Shown one piece after another: positions 8,344 through 14,517 of a stretch of DNA of 40,521 bases. A model generated the notes under the pieces. It was not told the origin of the DNA, did no database searches, and was given only the letters and a program-made list of their open reading frames with translations. A program made the position numbers and the translations under genes. Location: IMG/VR virus record IMGVR_UViG_3300032931_000308, positions 1-40,521 of that record, one strand, 5' to 3'. The first letter of the stretch is position 1, and each line of letters begins with the position of its first letter. This DNA is from a virus.

Positions 8344-9356
8344 TGACGATCCGTTTACAACCTCATCCTATGATGGACGTACCGGAGATTACTGCCTTGC
8401 GGCGGGTGCTGAACGAGCGCCGCCCTCGGCGAGTGCTGGAATGGGGATCGGGTGGATCGACTCTGTACTGGCCTCGGATGTTCCCTTCCATCGATTGGCT
8501 GTCGATAGAGCACAACCCGCTCTATGCAATGGCGCTAAAAGGCAAGACGATGCCCAATGTAACCCTACTGCAACTGGATTACCCCGCATACTATGAGCTT
8601 ACCCCCGAGAAGGTGGGTATGTTCGATCTGATCATCGTGGATGGTCGCCACCGGGTGCGCTGCCTGAATATTGGGCGGGATCTGCTGGTGCATGGCGGCG
8701 CGGTCGTGCTGCATGACGCCGGGCGGGAACGCTACGCCCCGGCGCAGAAGTATTACCAGACCATAACCGTGCTCAGCCCTCCAAAGAAAACCAAAGACCC
8801 GCGTGGTCTGTGGATGCTAACTGCCCCGCGGCCGACCAAGGTATTTGGGATTGGGCTATCTCGGACCGGCACCAACTCGCTCAATATAGCCTTGGAACGC
8901 TTGGGATACGAAGCCTTGCACTATCCAAGCCCGCATAAGGTGATGGAATTGGCTAAAAAATACGACGCCCTGACCGATACGCCAGTACTTGCCTGCATGG
9001 AAGCCCTTGATCGGCGTTACCCTGGCGCCATCTTTGTGCTGACCACTCGCGAAGAAGAGAGTTGGCTCGAATCTTGTCGGGGCCATTGGGAAAGGCGCAT
9101 ACCCACAGATGAGAATGCCCGGAACCGACGCAATGTGTATGGAACCGCAGAATACGATGAGGCCATCTTCCGGCGCGTTTACCGTGAGCACAACCAGCGT
9201 ATCCGGGATTATTTCGCCGCCCGGCCCTGGAAGTTGGTAGAGATGGATATCATTGCCGGGGATGGATACGAGAAGTTATGCCCAGCGCTGGGGCTGCCGG
9301 CGCTAAGGGAACCATTCCCGCATACCAGCGCTGCGCCCGGAAAGGAAAGCCAATGA
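8343..9356 (+). CDS. Methyltransferase-like and sulfotransferase fusion protein
   Basis: This 337-residue protein joins two enzyme domains. Residues 1-160 look like a SAM-dependent methyltransferase: glycine loop RVLEWGSGGST (31-40), acidic end WLSIEHN, and FDLIIVDGRHR followed by GGAVVLHDAGRERY. Residues 166-320 match the sulfotransferase P-loop family (Sulfotransfer_4-like), with the phosphosulfate-binding KVFGIGLSRTGTNSL, then YPGAIFVLTTREEESWLESC, a segment typical of PAPS-dependent sulfotransferases. The start is the ATG overlapping the previous stop as ATGA; longer starts lie inside the upstream gene. It probably sulfates, and perhaps methylates, a sugar. Phage-encoded sulfotransferases are unusual. 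The fusion is seen directly; catalytic activity is inferred. Confidence 0.72.
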   Translation: MTIRLQPHPMMDVPEITALRRVLNERRPRRVLEWGSGGSTLYWPRMFPSIDWLSIEHNPLYAMALKGKTMPNVTLLQLDYPAYYELTPEKVGMFDLIIVDGRHRVRCLNIGRDLLVHGGAVVLHDAGRERYAPAQKYYQTITVLSPPKKTKDPRGLWMLTAPRPTKVFGIGLSRTGTNSLNIALERLGYEALHYPSPHKVMELAKKYDALTDTPVLACMEALDRRYPGAIFVLTTREEESWLESCRGHWERRIPTDENARNRRNVYGTAEYDEAIFRRVYREHNQRIRDYFAARPWKLVEMDIIAGDGYEKLCPALGLPALREPFPHTSAAPGKESQ

Positions 9357-10213
9357 CAGACCGGGGCGTAATTTACATGTGCTGGGGCGACCCAGCTACC
9401 CGAGAGGCTGAGGCCAGCATGCGCTCGCTGTGGAAACATGCGGCGGAACTGCCCGTGATGGTGGTTGGCGATAAGACCGCGGTACAGCATTTCGCCAACA
9501 AGCCGCGGGTATCCACTCACCTATGCAACGTAGACCCGTTTGCCAGCCAATCTATGTTTGGTTTCATGGCCGGACGCATCAAACCGCTCCTGGCTGGGAT
9601 CAGTCCATTCGAGCATACATTGTATGTGGATGCCGAGACCGAGTTCAAAGTCTCGCCCGCGATTGGCTTCAACCTGCTGGATAAATGGGATTTGGTCATC
9701 GCTGAAGCAGAAACGCGATCCCTGGGGACTACATTTCCCAGCAATCATCACGAGGCAGACAAAACCGCGACCTGGCTCAAGACCGCGCATATCCTATACC
9801 ATAACTCAGGGATGATCTTCTGGCGCAAGAATGAGGCCACCTCCCGATTATTCGATTTATGGTCAGAAGAATGGCTGAAATATAAAGGCTGGGATGAACA
9901 GGTAGCATTATTGCGTGCTCTATTGCGCTCAGATGTGCTGTTCCTGAATGTTCCATTCACCTGGAACTGTCGCGGGCCAGTGGGCGCTTACATGCTATAC
10001 CATCGTTTTGCATCCAGAGCGGCGCGCAAATTCAAGGGCCATGGCTACACTCCGAGGCATACAGGTCCATCTAACATCCCCGCCCGTCCATTAGTGCGGG
10101 TCGAGCTCGCCCCTGGTCGTTTTGTGCGCTGCCACGAGGGCGATGAAGCGAAGGTGCGGGCATATTTCGAGCGCATGAGCGGAATGGCCAGGCGCAAAGT
10201 CAAGGCCGTATGA
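9353..10213 (+). CDS. Second glycosyltransferase-like protein
   Basis: This 286-residue protein is a divergent relative of the one at 7082. Both begin RGVIYMCWGD or KGVLYVAYGD, both have a donor-binding acidic motif (here HTLYVDAETEF, D93 and E95), and both have a YHNSGMIFWRKN-type strand followed by a WDEQVALLRALL segment. The start at 9353 overlaps the preceding stop as ATGA. The C-terminal 30 residues (RVELAPGRFVRCHEGD) resemble the N terminus of the next protein (NIDLGKGRFVKMYEAD), a small shared motif of unknown meaning. The classical DxD is DAE here, so metal and donor use may differ. Confidence 0.7.
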   Translation: MTDRGVIYMCWGDPATREAEASMRSLWKHAAELPVMVVGDKTAVQHFANKPRVSTHLCNVDPFASQSMFGFMAGRIKPLLAGISPFEHTLYVDAETEFKVSPAIGFNLLDKWDLVIAEAETRSLGTTFPSNHHEADKTATWLKTAHILYHNSGMIFWRKNEATSRLFDLWSEEWLKYKGWDEQVALLRALLRSDVLFLNVPFTWNCRGPVGAYMLYHRFASRAARKFKGHGYTPRHTGPSNIPARPLVRVELAPGRFVRCHEGDEAKVRAYFERMSGMARRKVKAV

Positions 10214-10257
10214 TCATCGATAGCAAAGAATGGAAGCTTATTACACAGGAGGCACGA

Positions 10258-10605
10258 ATGAATAAAGGGAAATTGGTAAATATCGATCTAGGCAAAGGTC
10301 GGTTCGTGAAAATGTACGAAGCCGACGCCATCGCCCAGGGATTACTGAAAGCCAAGCCGCAAGCGCCCAATAAGATGCGCGTGCCTGGGCAGAATAAGGC
10401 TGCGCCGGAAGAAAAACCGGAAGCGCAGCCGGAAGAAAAGCCACCTGCCGATGATTTCACCACCATCGCGGGCGTGGGCCCAGCCACGGCACGGGCGCTG
10501 ATCTCGCACGGCATCACCACATTTGAGCAACTTAAAGCCGCGGGTGTGCTGAATTATCTGTCTACCAAGACCACGCAGGCTATCGAGGCCTGGCGAAATG
10601 GCTGA
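10258..10605 (+). CDS. Helix-hairpin-helix domain protein
   Basis: This 115-residue protein has an N-terminal basic part (KGRFVKMYEAD), a Pro/Glu-rich linker of about 30 residues (repeats of EEKP and QPEEKP), and a C-terminal helix-hairpin-helix domain, TIAGVGPATARALISHGI, of the kind that binds DNA without sequence specificity. The start at 10258 is supported by CACAGGAGG directly upstream. Proteins with this layout often lie between capsid and connector genes, where they may act on head-tail assembly or at the DNA exit. The role is inferred from position. Its stop overlaps the next start. Confidence 0.7.
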   Translation: MNKGKLVNIDLGKGRFVKMYEADAIAQGLLKAKPQAPNKMRVPGQNKAAPEEKPEAQPEEKPPADDFTTIAGVGPATARALISHGITTFEQLKAAGVLNYLSTKTTQAIEAWRNG

Positions 10606-11200
10606 TTTCGCCGCCGTCGCTGACATCGAGGCCTTTTTGCAGCTTTCGATCACCACACCGGCCCAGATCGCCTCGGCAGAGATGGCTTTGCGGGACGCGA
10701 CCGCCGCTATCCGCAATTATTGCCGCCAGTTCTTGGAGCGCGTGACCGGCGAAACGATCACCCTGGATTCATCTGGCGGTGTGCGCCTGTTCCTGCCCGA
10801 GCTGCCGGTACTTTCCGTTTCCAGTGTGGTGGAGGACGGCGAGACCCTGATCATTGACGACGATTACAAATTGGGACAGCACGGCATCCTGCATCGTATT
10901 GCTACCACGTGGACAGCCGGTATCCAGATCGTCACGATCACCTATTCGCACGGCTACACCATAATTCCAGATGATATCATGGCTGTTTGTGTACGCGCCG
11001 CAAGCCGCGCCTATCAAGCCGGGCTAAAGGCAGCAGACAGCGCAGGCATTCCGGGAATCGCTTCAAAATCTTTAGGCGATTTCAGTGTCAGTTTCCAAAG
11101 CGAGGCCGGAGGCGGCACGAGTGAGGGCGTGTTGGGCGCAAGCGCGGCGCGGTTGCTGCTACTCAGTGAAAAAGATATCTTGAACGCGTATCGAATATGA
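10598..11200 (+). CDS. Head-tail connector protein (gp6-like adaptor)
   Basis: This 200-residue protein fits the HK97 gp6 / SPP1 gp15 adaptor family, which forms a ring on the portal and begins the neck. Helical N-terminal sequence (AVADIEAFLQLSI, then ALRDATAAIRNYC) is followed by beta strands (LPELPVLSVSSVVEDG) and the usual VTITYSHGY before a long helix (DDIMAVCVRAASRAYQA). The C terminus ends at LLLLSEKDILNAYR, again typical. It overlaps the HhH gene by 8 nt and the head-closure gene by 4 nt. Confidence 0.85.
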   Translation: MADFAAVADIEAFLQLSITTPAQIASAEMALRDATAAIRNYCRQFLERVTGETITLDSSGGVRLFLPELPVLSVSSVVEDGETLIIDDDYKLGQHGILHRIATTWTAGIQIVTITYSHGYTIIPDDIMAVCVRAASRAYQAGLKAADSAGIPGIASKSLGDFSVSFQSEAGGGTSEGVLGASAARLLLLSEKDILNAYRI

Positions 11201-11547
11201 GCGTCTTTACCAGCTTACTCAATAATATTTTCGCAGTGGAGCGCCGCGCGCGGACACCGGATAGTCAGGGCGGTTGGCAGATTTCTTATCAATCGCTTGC
11301 CTCGATTACTGGAAGATTACGCCCCGCGTCGTCTGCTGAGATAATTCAAGCCATGCAGGAATTAAGAAGCATCACACATGTGCTTTATACGGTAGCCAAT
11401 GTGGATATTGAACGCGGCGATCAGGTTACATTAGATGATCTAACGGTAAAAATTCAAGCTCGACGCAATCCATCTACATCGGATGAGCATTGGGAATTTG
11501 ATGCATTAGAAATACAAAGAGAAGTATCGGAGGATGATGGAAGCTAA
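11197..11547 (+). CDS. Head closure protein (SPP1 gp16-like)
   Basis: This 116-residue protein resembles head-closure or head-tail joining proteins, small beta-barrel proteins that plug and seal the portal before tail attachment. The pattern is ERRARTPDSQGGW near the N terminus, then a strand-rich core with HVLYTVANVDIERGDQV, and a short C-terminal IQARRNPSTSDEHWEF segment. It overlaps the connector gene by 4 nt. The late operon is broken directly after it by a minus-strand accessory block (11555-13204); the next plus-strand structural gene begins at 13250. Confidence 0.78.
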   Translation: MSVFTSLLNNIFAVERRARTPDSQGGWQISYQSLASITGRLRPASSAEIIQAMQELRSITHVLYTVANVDIERGDQVTLDDLTVKIQARRNPSTSDEHWEFDALEIQREVSEDDGS

Positions 11548-11554
11548 AATGAAA

Positions 11555-11720
11555 ACCATGCCTTGCCATGCCTTACCCGATCTGGCCTCGCCTGACCTGG
11601 CCGCGCCGCACCATACCATGCCTCGCCACGCCGAACCGAGCCGCGTCCTACCCCGCCCTGCCGAACCTTGCCATACCAGACCAAGCCGAACCTTACCGAA
11701 CCTGGCCCAGCCTCGCCTTG
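11555..11720. repeat. Pentamer array 1 (NNGGY on minus strand)
   Basis: About 33 tandem 5-bp units read RCCNN on the plus strand, which is NNGGY on the minus strand; examples are GCCTT, GCCAT, ACCGA and GCCGC. The central GG (minus strand) is almost invariant while the two N positions vary freely, so the array is periodic but not a simple repeat. It begins right after the stop of the PH-like gene on the minus strand and runs up to the end of the head-closure gene. Long ORFs read through it on both strands are repeat artefacts. Three other arrays of the same type occur at 11986, 37101 and 37964. Confidence 0.85.
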
Positions 11721-11721
11721 T

Positions 11722-11967
11722 TTACAGCTTCTCGACTATCGCTTCCCGTGCGGCTTGCGCTTTGCCGAAACCGCCAATGGAAAATTTATGTTTCTTTCCA
11801 TCATTCGTGCTTATGATCAATAACTTGGTGAACTTGCCTACCTCGATATTTGCGATGTTTCTGAAAGGGATCGTCTGCCGCTTGCGAAAGGGGATCATCC
11901 CCTCCACGACTTCGATCCGGTTATCATGGATCGTCAACGATAGGAATAATCTCTTGAAAGTTTTCAT
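11722..11967 (-). CDS. Small PH-domain-like protein
   Basis: This 81-residue protein reads as a short beta-rich domain: RLFLSLTIHDNRIEVVEGM, then RKRQTIPFRNIANIEVGKF, then LLIISTNDGKKHKFSIGG and a C-terminal helix AQAAREAIVEKL. This matches the layout of bacterial short PH-like domains, whose role is usually unknown. The start at 11967 is supported by AGGAGAATAAAC-ATG on the minus strand, a leader almost identical to that of the gene at 12763 (AGGAGATTAAAC-ATG). A longer ORF reaching 12150 only adds translated pentamer repeat. The gene is sandwiched between repeat arrays 1 and 2. Confidence 0.72.
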   Translation of the reverse strand: MKTFKRLFLSLTIHDNRIEVVEGMIPFRKRQTIPFRNIANIEVGKFTKLLIISTNDGKKHKFSIGGFGKAQAAREAIVEKL

Positions 11968-11985
11968 GTTTATTCTCCTGAAGAA

Positions 11986-12184
11986 AATCCTTGCCTTGCC
12001 CGACCGCACCTCGCCGTACCTCGCCACACCAAGCATCGCCCCGCCACGCCATACCTCGCCGCGCCTTGCCGTGATGGATGATTGCATCCTTGCCAAGCCA
12101 TGCCACGCCAAGCCAAGCCTTTCCCGGCCACGCCCAGCCAAGCCCCGCATAGCCTTGCCTGGCCGTGCCCAGCCTTGCCAGACC
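11986..12184. repeat. Pentamer array 2 (NNGGC on minus strand)
   Basis: Roughly 35 units of the 5-bp repeat, read NNRCC on the plus strand and GGYNN on the minus strand, fill the gap between two minus-strand genes. The array starts at the stop codon of the gene ending at 12185 and stops just before the Shine-Dalgarno site of the PH-like gene. It is interrupted once, at about 12071-12090, by a non-periodic 20-bp stretch with an imperfect inverted repeat (GGATG and GCATCC). The periodicity resumes afterwards. Confidence 0.85.
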
Positions 12185-12763
12185 CTATTTCCCGTTCAGC
12201 CTTTCGGCTGTAAAACGGCCATATTGGGGACGCCAGTCGCAAATGCCGACTTGCGTACCAGCATCATTCAACCATTTATCAACTTGCGAGGGATTTACCA
12301 GGGTATCTTCCATGTGAAGCGTAATCATGGTAGACCATTCTTTGAAGATCGGGCGCATACGGGAAACACGAGCCATGCCAATCCGCACCAAGGCACTAAA
12401 GCGAAAATTGTCATCGGCAAACAATTCATTAGCTGTGCGCGGGCCATCATATTCCAGTCTCGCATGTTCCAAGCAGAAGCATCCCGATTTTGCCATCGTG
12501 CCTTCTTTGGACTTTTTAGCGCCGTTTACGATCACAGAATCAAGCACATTGGCGGGCAGGATCGGGCCGTCTTTATCAAGATACAATCCAGCCATAAATT
12601 CCAGCCGCGCCATTTCTTCATGATCGGCTTCGGTCTTCGTTCTCTTGGAAGAGGTCGCTTTGAGCAATTTCGCCCATTTGTTGAGCGGGTCTGCCGTTTG
12701 CCCGTTGTGCATAATCAGCGGGGCCGAAGAAGTCAACTTGTATTTCAGAGTTTGCCAAGCCAT
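12185..12763 (-). CDS. Accessory protein with PLIMHNG and RPxYGRF motifs (family A member)
   Basis: This 192-residue protein has an N-terminal strand ending in APLIMHNGQTADPLNKW, a middle LPANVLDSVIVNGAKK, and a C-terminal VGICDWRPQYGRF. I recognise this as a protein type seen in many environmental phage genomes, but know no function. The protein at 37412 shares the same three landmarks in the same order with low identity, so the two are probably distant relatives. A RAMP or Cas7-like fold is a speculation based only on the Gly/Arg-rich C-terminal motif. The start is supported by AGGAGATTAAAC-ATG. The upstream HNH ORF overlaps it by 146 nt in another frame. Confidence 0.72.
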   Translation of the reverse strand: MAWQTLKYKLTSSAPLIMHNGQTADPLNKWAKLLKATSSKRTKTEADHEEMARLEFMAGLYLDKDGPILPANVLDSVIVNGAKKSKEGTMAKSGCFCLEHARLEYDGPRTANELFADDNFRFSALVRIGMARVSRMRPIFKEWSTMITLHMEDTLVNPSQVDKWLNDAGTQVGICDWRPQYGRFTAERLNGK

Positions 12764-13067
12764 GTTTAATCTCCTGTCTTATTTGTATACTGGTTTCAAT
12801 AACGGTTGGTTGCAATTCCCGCTTGCCGTACCTGTCTTCACGAATTGCACTCGTGATCAGATCGTGGCAGCGGACGCAGATGGTCACAAGATCATCTGTA
12901 ACGGATTCATTCGGAATTTTCACGTAACTCGATGGGCGATGATGCACCTCCAACTGATAGCGCGTTCCATCTTCATCACACAAACGGCAGTGGTAGCCGT
13001 CAATGGCAAGACGTTCCCGGCGCTTTGCAGCCCAGGAAGACGAAGCAATGTACTGTTCGTAGGTCAT
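12618..13067 (-). CDS. HNH endonuclease in the minus-strand cassette
   Basis: This 149-residue ORF encodes an HNH nuclease. The core is W-x-x-KRRERLAIDGYHCRLC, then YQLEVHHRPS, then DDLVTICVRCHDLI: two CxxC-like zinc knuckles around the HH of the active site. The recognisable domain ends by about residue 90. The last 48 codons run out of frame into the downstream gene (146 nt), which is long for a natural overlap and suggests that the original stop codon was lost when the genes were joined. The start ATG overlaps the stop of the upstream ribbon-helix-helix gene. Confidence 0.75.
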   Translation of the reverse strand: MTYEQYIASSSWAAKRRERLAIDGYHCRLCDEDGTRYQLEVHHRPSSYVKIPNESVTDDLVTICVRCHDLITSAIREDRYGKRELQPTVIETSIQIRQEIKHGLANSEIQVDFFGPADYAQRANGRPAQQMGEIAQSDLFQENEDRSRS

Positions 13068-13204
13068 GCTTCTTCGCGAGTCAGACGTTCCAAGATCGCC
13101 AGGATGATTTCCTGTGTCACCGGTCGCCTGTTTTTCTCTGCAAGTGCCTTGAGGCGCTGCCAGATTTCAAAAGGGAGAAGTAGGTTAAGCCTATGTTTTT
13201 CCAT
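13064..13204 (-). CDS. Small ribbon-helix-helix (Arc-like) DNA-binding protein
   Basis: This 46-residue ORF begins MEKHRLNLLLPFEIWQRL and continues through KALAEKNRRPVTQEIILAIL to a stop overlapping the HNH start. One basic-hydrophobic strand followed by two helices is the layout of Arc/MetJ/CopG-type repressors, which bind DNA as dimers through the paired N-terminal strands. It is the first gene after a strong minus-strand promoter (13211-13239), and a tandem 15-bp repeat covers that promoter, so autoregulation is likely. It controls or marks a four-gene accessory unit. Fold assignment is by eye. Confidence 0.7.
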   Translation of the reverse strand: MEKHRLNLLLPFEIWQRLKALAEKNRRPVTQEIILAILERLTREEA

Positions 13205-13210
13205 GTGGCA

Positions 13211-13239
13211 ATATTATCATAAGGATGTGTATATGTCAA
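13211..13239 (-). promoter_or_regulatory. Sigma70-type promoter of the minus-strand cassette
   Basis: On the minus strand, TTGACA (13239-13234), a 17-bp spacer and TAATAT (13216-13211) form a near-consensus promoter. Transcription would start a few bases before the ribbon-helix-helix gene. An own promoter on the strand opposite to the late operon is the hallmark of a moron. Confidence 0.75.
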
Positions 13240-13252
13240 GGATATGTATATG
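13221..13252. promoter_or_regulatory. Tandem 15-bp operator-like repeats
   Basis: AAGGATGTGTATATG (13221-13235) and AAGGATATGTATATG (13238-13252) are direct repeats separated by 2 bp and differ at one position. They cover the -35 box and spacer of the minus-strand promoter and also include the likely Shine-Dalgarno site and start codon of the plus-strand gene at 13250. Ribbon-helix-helix repressors often bind such closely spaced tandem sites. Confidence 0.6.
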
Positions 13253-13621
13253 AGTGCAGGCTATATCTTGGATTGGAAGCCGGATCAATTCCGCAAGCAA
13301 TTACTCACCGACCTGACAGCTAACGGTGAAGTCGTTGGTAAATTTTGCGAAGAGGACGCGCGCCGTCGTCTGCTGGCCATCAATGATCCAAAATGGGGCG
13401 CGAAATACCGCTCGCAAGTAGTGGCGCGCCTTCTGACGTATGAGGTCGAGACAAAGCCCAAAGAAGTGATTATCAAAGTCGGCGTGCGGGCTTCGGGATC
13501 AGGGCGGCATCATGGCTTTTTTATCGAGTTTGGTTCGAGAACCGCGCCGGCGCATCCATTTCTGAGGCCGAGTGTATTTATGAATGCAAGCCGGATTGTT
13601 GCATTATTGTCAGGCAAATAA
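13250..13621 (+). CDS. HK97 gp10-like tail completion protein
   Basis: This 123-residue protein resembles the gp10 family, a neck protein acting where head and tail join. Recognisable features are an N-terminal helical part (ILDWKPDQFRKQLLTDL), the stretch KWGAKYRSQVV, and the C-terminal HHGFFIEFGSRTAPAHPFLRP, which is a strong family signature. The start is taken at ATG 13250 with AAGGA 8 nt upstream; an ATG two codons earlier is possible. It continues the late operon after the inverted accessory block. Confidence 0.82.
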   Translation: MSAGYILDWKPDQFRKQLLTDLTANGEVVGKFCEEDARRRLLAINDPKWGAKYRSQVVARLLTYEVETKPKEVIIKVGVRASGSGRHHGFFIEFGSRTAPAHPFLRPSVFMNASRIVALLSGK

Positions 13622-13629
13622 TAATGAAA

Positions 13630-13950
13630 TTAATTTCCAAAATAAATCATTTTGGTTTTAACGAGATCGTCCAGAAAGGCAACATGTATGGGTTCGGTGA
13701 TTTCCACTTCACCATCACGCCATTCATAAAAAGCTCGATGGGTATCACTGGATGGTTGCCGTATAAGTCCATTCAACAACTCCTGTATAATGAAAATTAC
13801 ACCAGCTACAATATCATCCCCATCAATAAACAAGGCATTCGAGAATCCAAATTCATTGTTATTTGGTGCGGTCAAAAGATCCCAAATATTGCATATTATC
13901 TTCCGATGAATAGGATCATCCGTTTCAAGTGTGATTGTAACCTTAGCCAT
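13630..13950 (-). CDS. Minus-strand accessory protein (unknown), with structured leader
   Basis: This 106-residue protein has no family that I recognise. It begins MAKVTITLETDDPIHRKII, has a hydrophobic middle (DDIVAGVIFIIQELLNGLI) and an acidic, aromatic C-terminal part. The start is chosen at 13950 because GAAAGGA precedes it; two upstream in-frame starts lie in the leader. It is A+T-rich, lies opposite to the late operon between two tail-completion genes, and has its own promoter (14089-14117) plus a 130-nt leader that contains a pseudoknot-like RNA. It is therefore a second moron in the tail region. Confidence 0.6.
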   Translation of the reverse strand: MAKVTITLETDDPIHRKIICNIWDLLTAPNNNEFGFSNALFIDGDDIVAGVIFIIQELLNGLIRQPSSDTHRAFYEWRDGEVEITEPIHVAFLDDLVKTKMIYFGN

Positions 13951-13973
13951 TTTTGCAATCCTTTCCATTGCGG

Positions 13974-14082
13974 TCAAAGAGCCGAGGCCCTACGCTTTGC
14001 CTATCCTTATCTAGGGAATGGGCGATTCGCGCAGAACCCCGGCTCTTTGACGGCAAATAAAAATCGCCTTCATTCCCTAGAT
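13974..14082 (-). ncRNA. Pseudoknotted structured RNA element, copy A (5' leader)
   Basis: On the minus strand the RNA starts at the predicted +1 with stem strand P (14082-14062), then TTTATTTGCCG holding R (14057-14052), Q (14050-14037), P' (14027-14009), R' (14001-13996) and Q' (13987-13974). P/P' pairs 11 + 7 bp with a 3/1 internal loop. Q/Q' pairs 14 bp with one G-U. R/R' is UUUGCC with GGCAAA. All three helices cross each other. Q' lies directly before the Shine-Dalgarno site of the gene at 13950. Copy B at 36990 has the same order and the same unpaired blocks with different stem sequences. Confidence 0.75.
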
Positions 14083-14088
14083 AGAGTG

Positions 14089-14117
14089 AGTATAGCAGTA
14101 TGAGCATATTAAGTCAA
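14089..14117 (-). promoter_or_regulatory. Sigma70-type promoter for RNA element A
   Basis: On the minus strand TTGACT (14117-14112), a 17-bp spacer and TATACT (14094-14089) form a strong promoter. The predicted start, about 7 nt downstream, coincides with the first base of stem P of the structured RNA. The promoter lies within the first codons of the plus-strand gene at 14100. Confidence 0.75.
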
Positions 14118-14513
14118 GCGATTTTTGATAGATTGGCAGGCGACCTCATCTTGACTGGCATGCTATCGATTTACAAGAACGCACCGGCGATTTTCACTAT
14201 CGATCCCACTCCGGGCGACGCGGCGCTGCCCTACATCGTTTCAAGTGGCGAAATTTCCCAATCGCCCTTCGACACCAAACTCTCCCGAGGACGGTCGCTC
14301 ATTCGTGACGTGCGCTGCTACGCGGACGCAGATGGCAGCGCGGTATTGATCGAGACCATTGCCGAGCGCGTGCGGGCGCTTTTGCACCGCCAGGCGTTGG
14401 TTATCGACGGCTATCAATGGGTTATATCGGACTGCGGCGGGCCTATCGTCGCAGATGAACCTGGCTCTTATGCCAGAATTATATCGTTGAGCCTTACGGC
14501 TCAGGAGGTTTGA
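14100..14513 (+). CDS. Tail terminator / completion protein (DUF3168-like)
   Basis: This 137-residue protein is placed and shaped like the tail terminator family, which caps the growing tail tube and joins it to the neck. The N-terminal helix (SQAIFDRLAGDLILTGML), the PYIVSSGEIS strand, and the DVRCYADADGSAVLIETIAERVR stretch are typical for DUF3168-like members. It lies just before the tail tube gene. A minus-strand promoter for the neighbouring moron overlaps its first codons. Confidence 0.75.
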   Translation: MSILSQAIFDRLAGDLILTGMLSIYKNAPAIFTIDPTPGDAALPYIVSSGEISQSPFDTKLSRGRSLIRDVRCYADADGSAVLIETIAERVRALLHRQALVIDGYQWVISDCGGPIVADEPGSYARIISLSLTAQEV

Positions 14514-14517
14514 TCTC

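Noticed and set aside
11555-12184. CRISPR array
   Set aside because: The repeat unit is 5 bp and degenerate, without spacers of constant length, and no cas genes are present.
11534-12769. Long plus-strand ORF of 411 codons rich in Pro, Arg, His and Ala
   Set aside because: It reads through two pentamer arrays and antisense to the PH-like and family-A genes. It lacks stops because of repeat composition, and has no ribosome site or domain.
12645-13253. Plus-strand ORF of 202 codons
   Set aside because: It is the antisense shadow of the HNH and ribbon-helix-helix genes, which have clear motifs and overlapping starts and stops.
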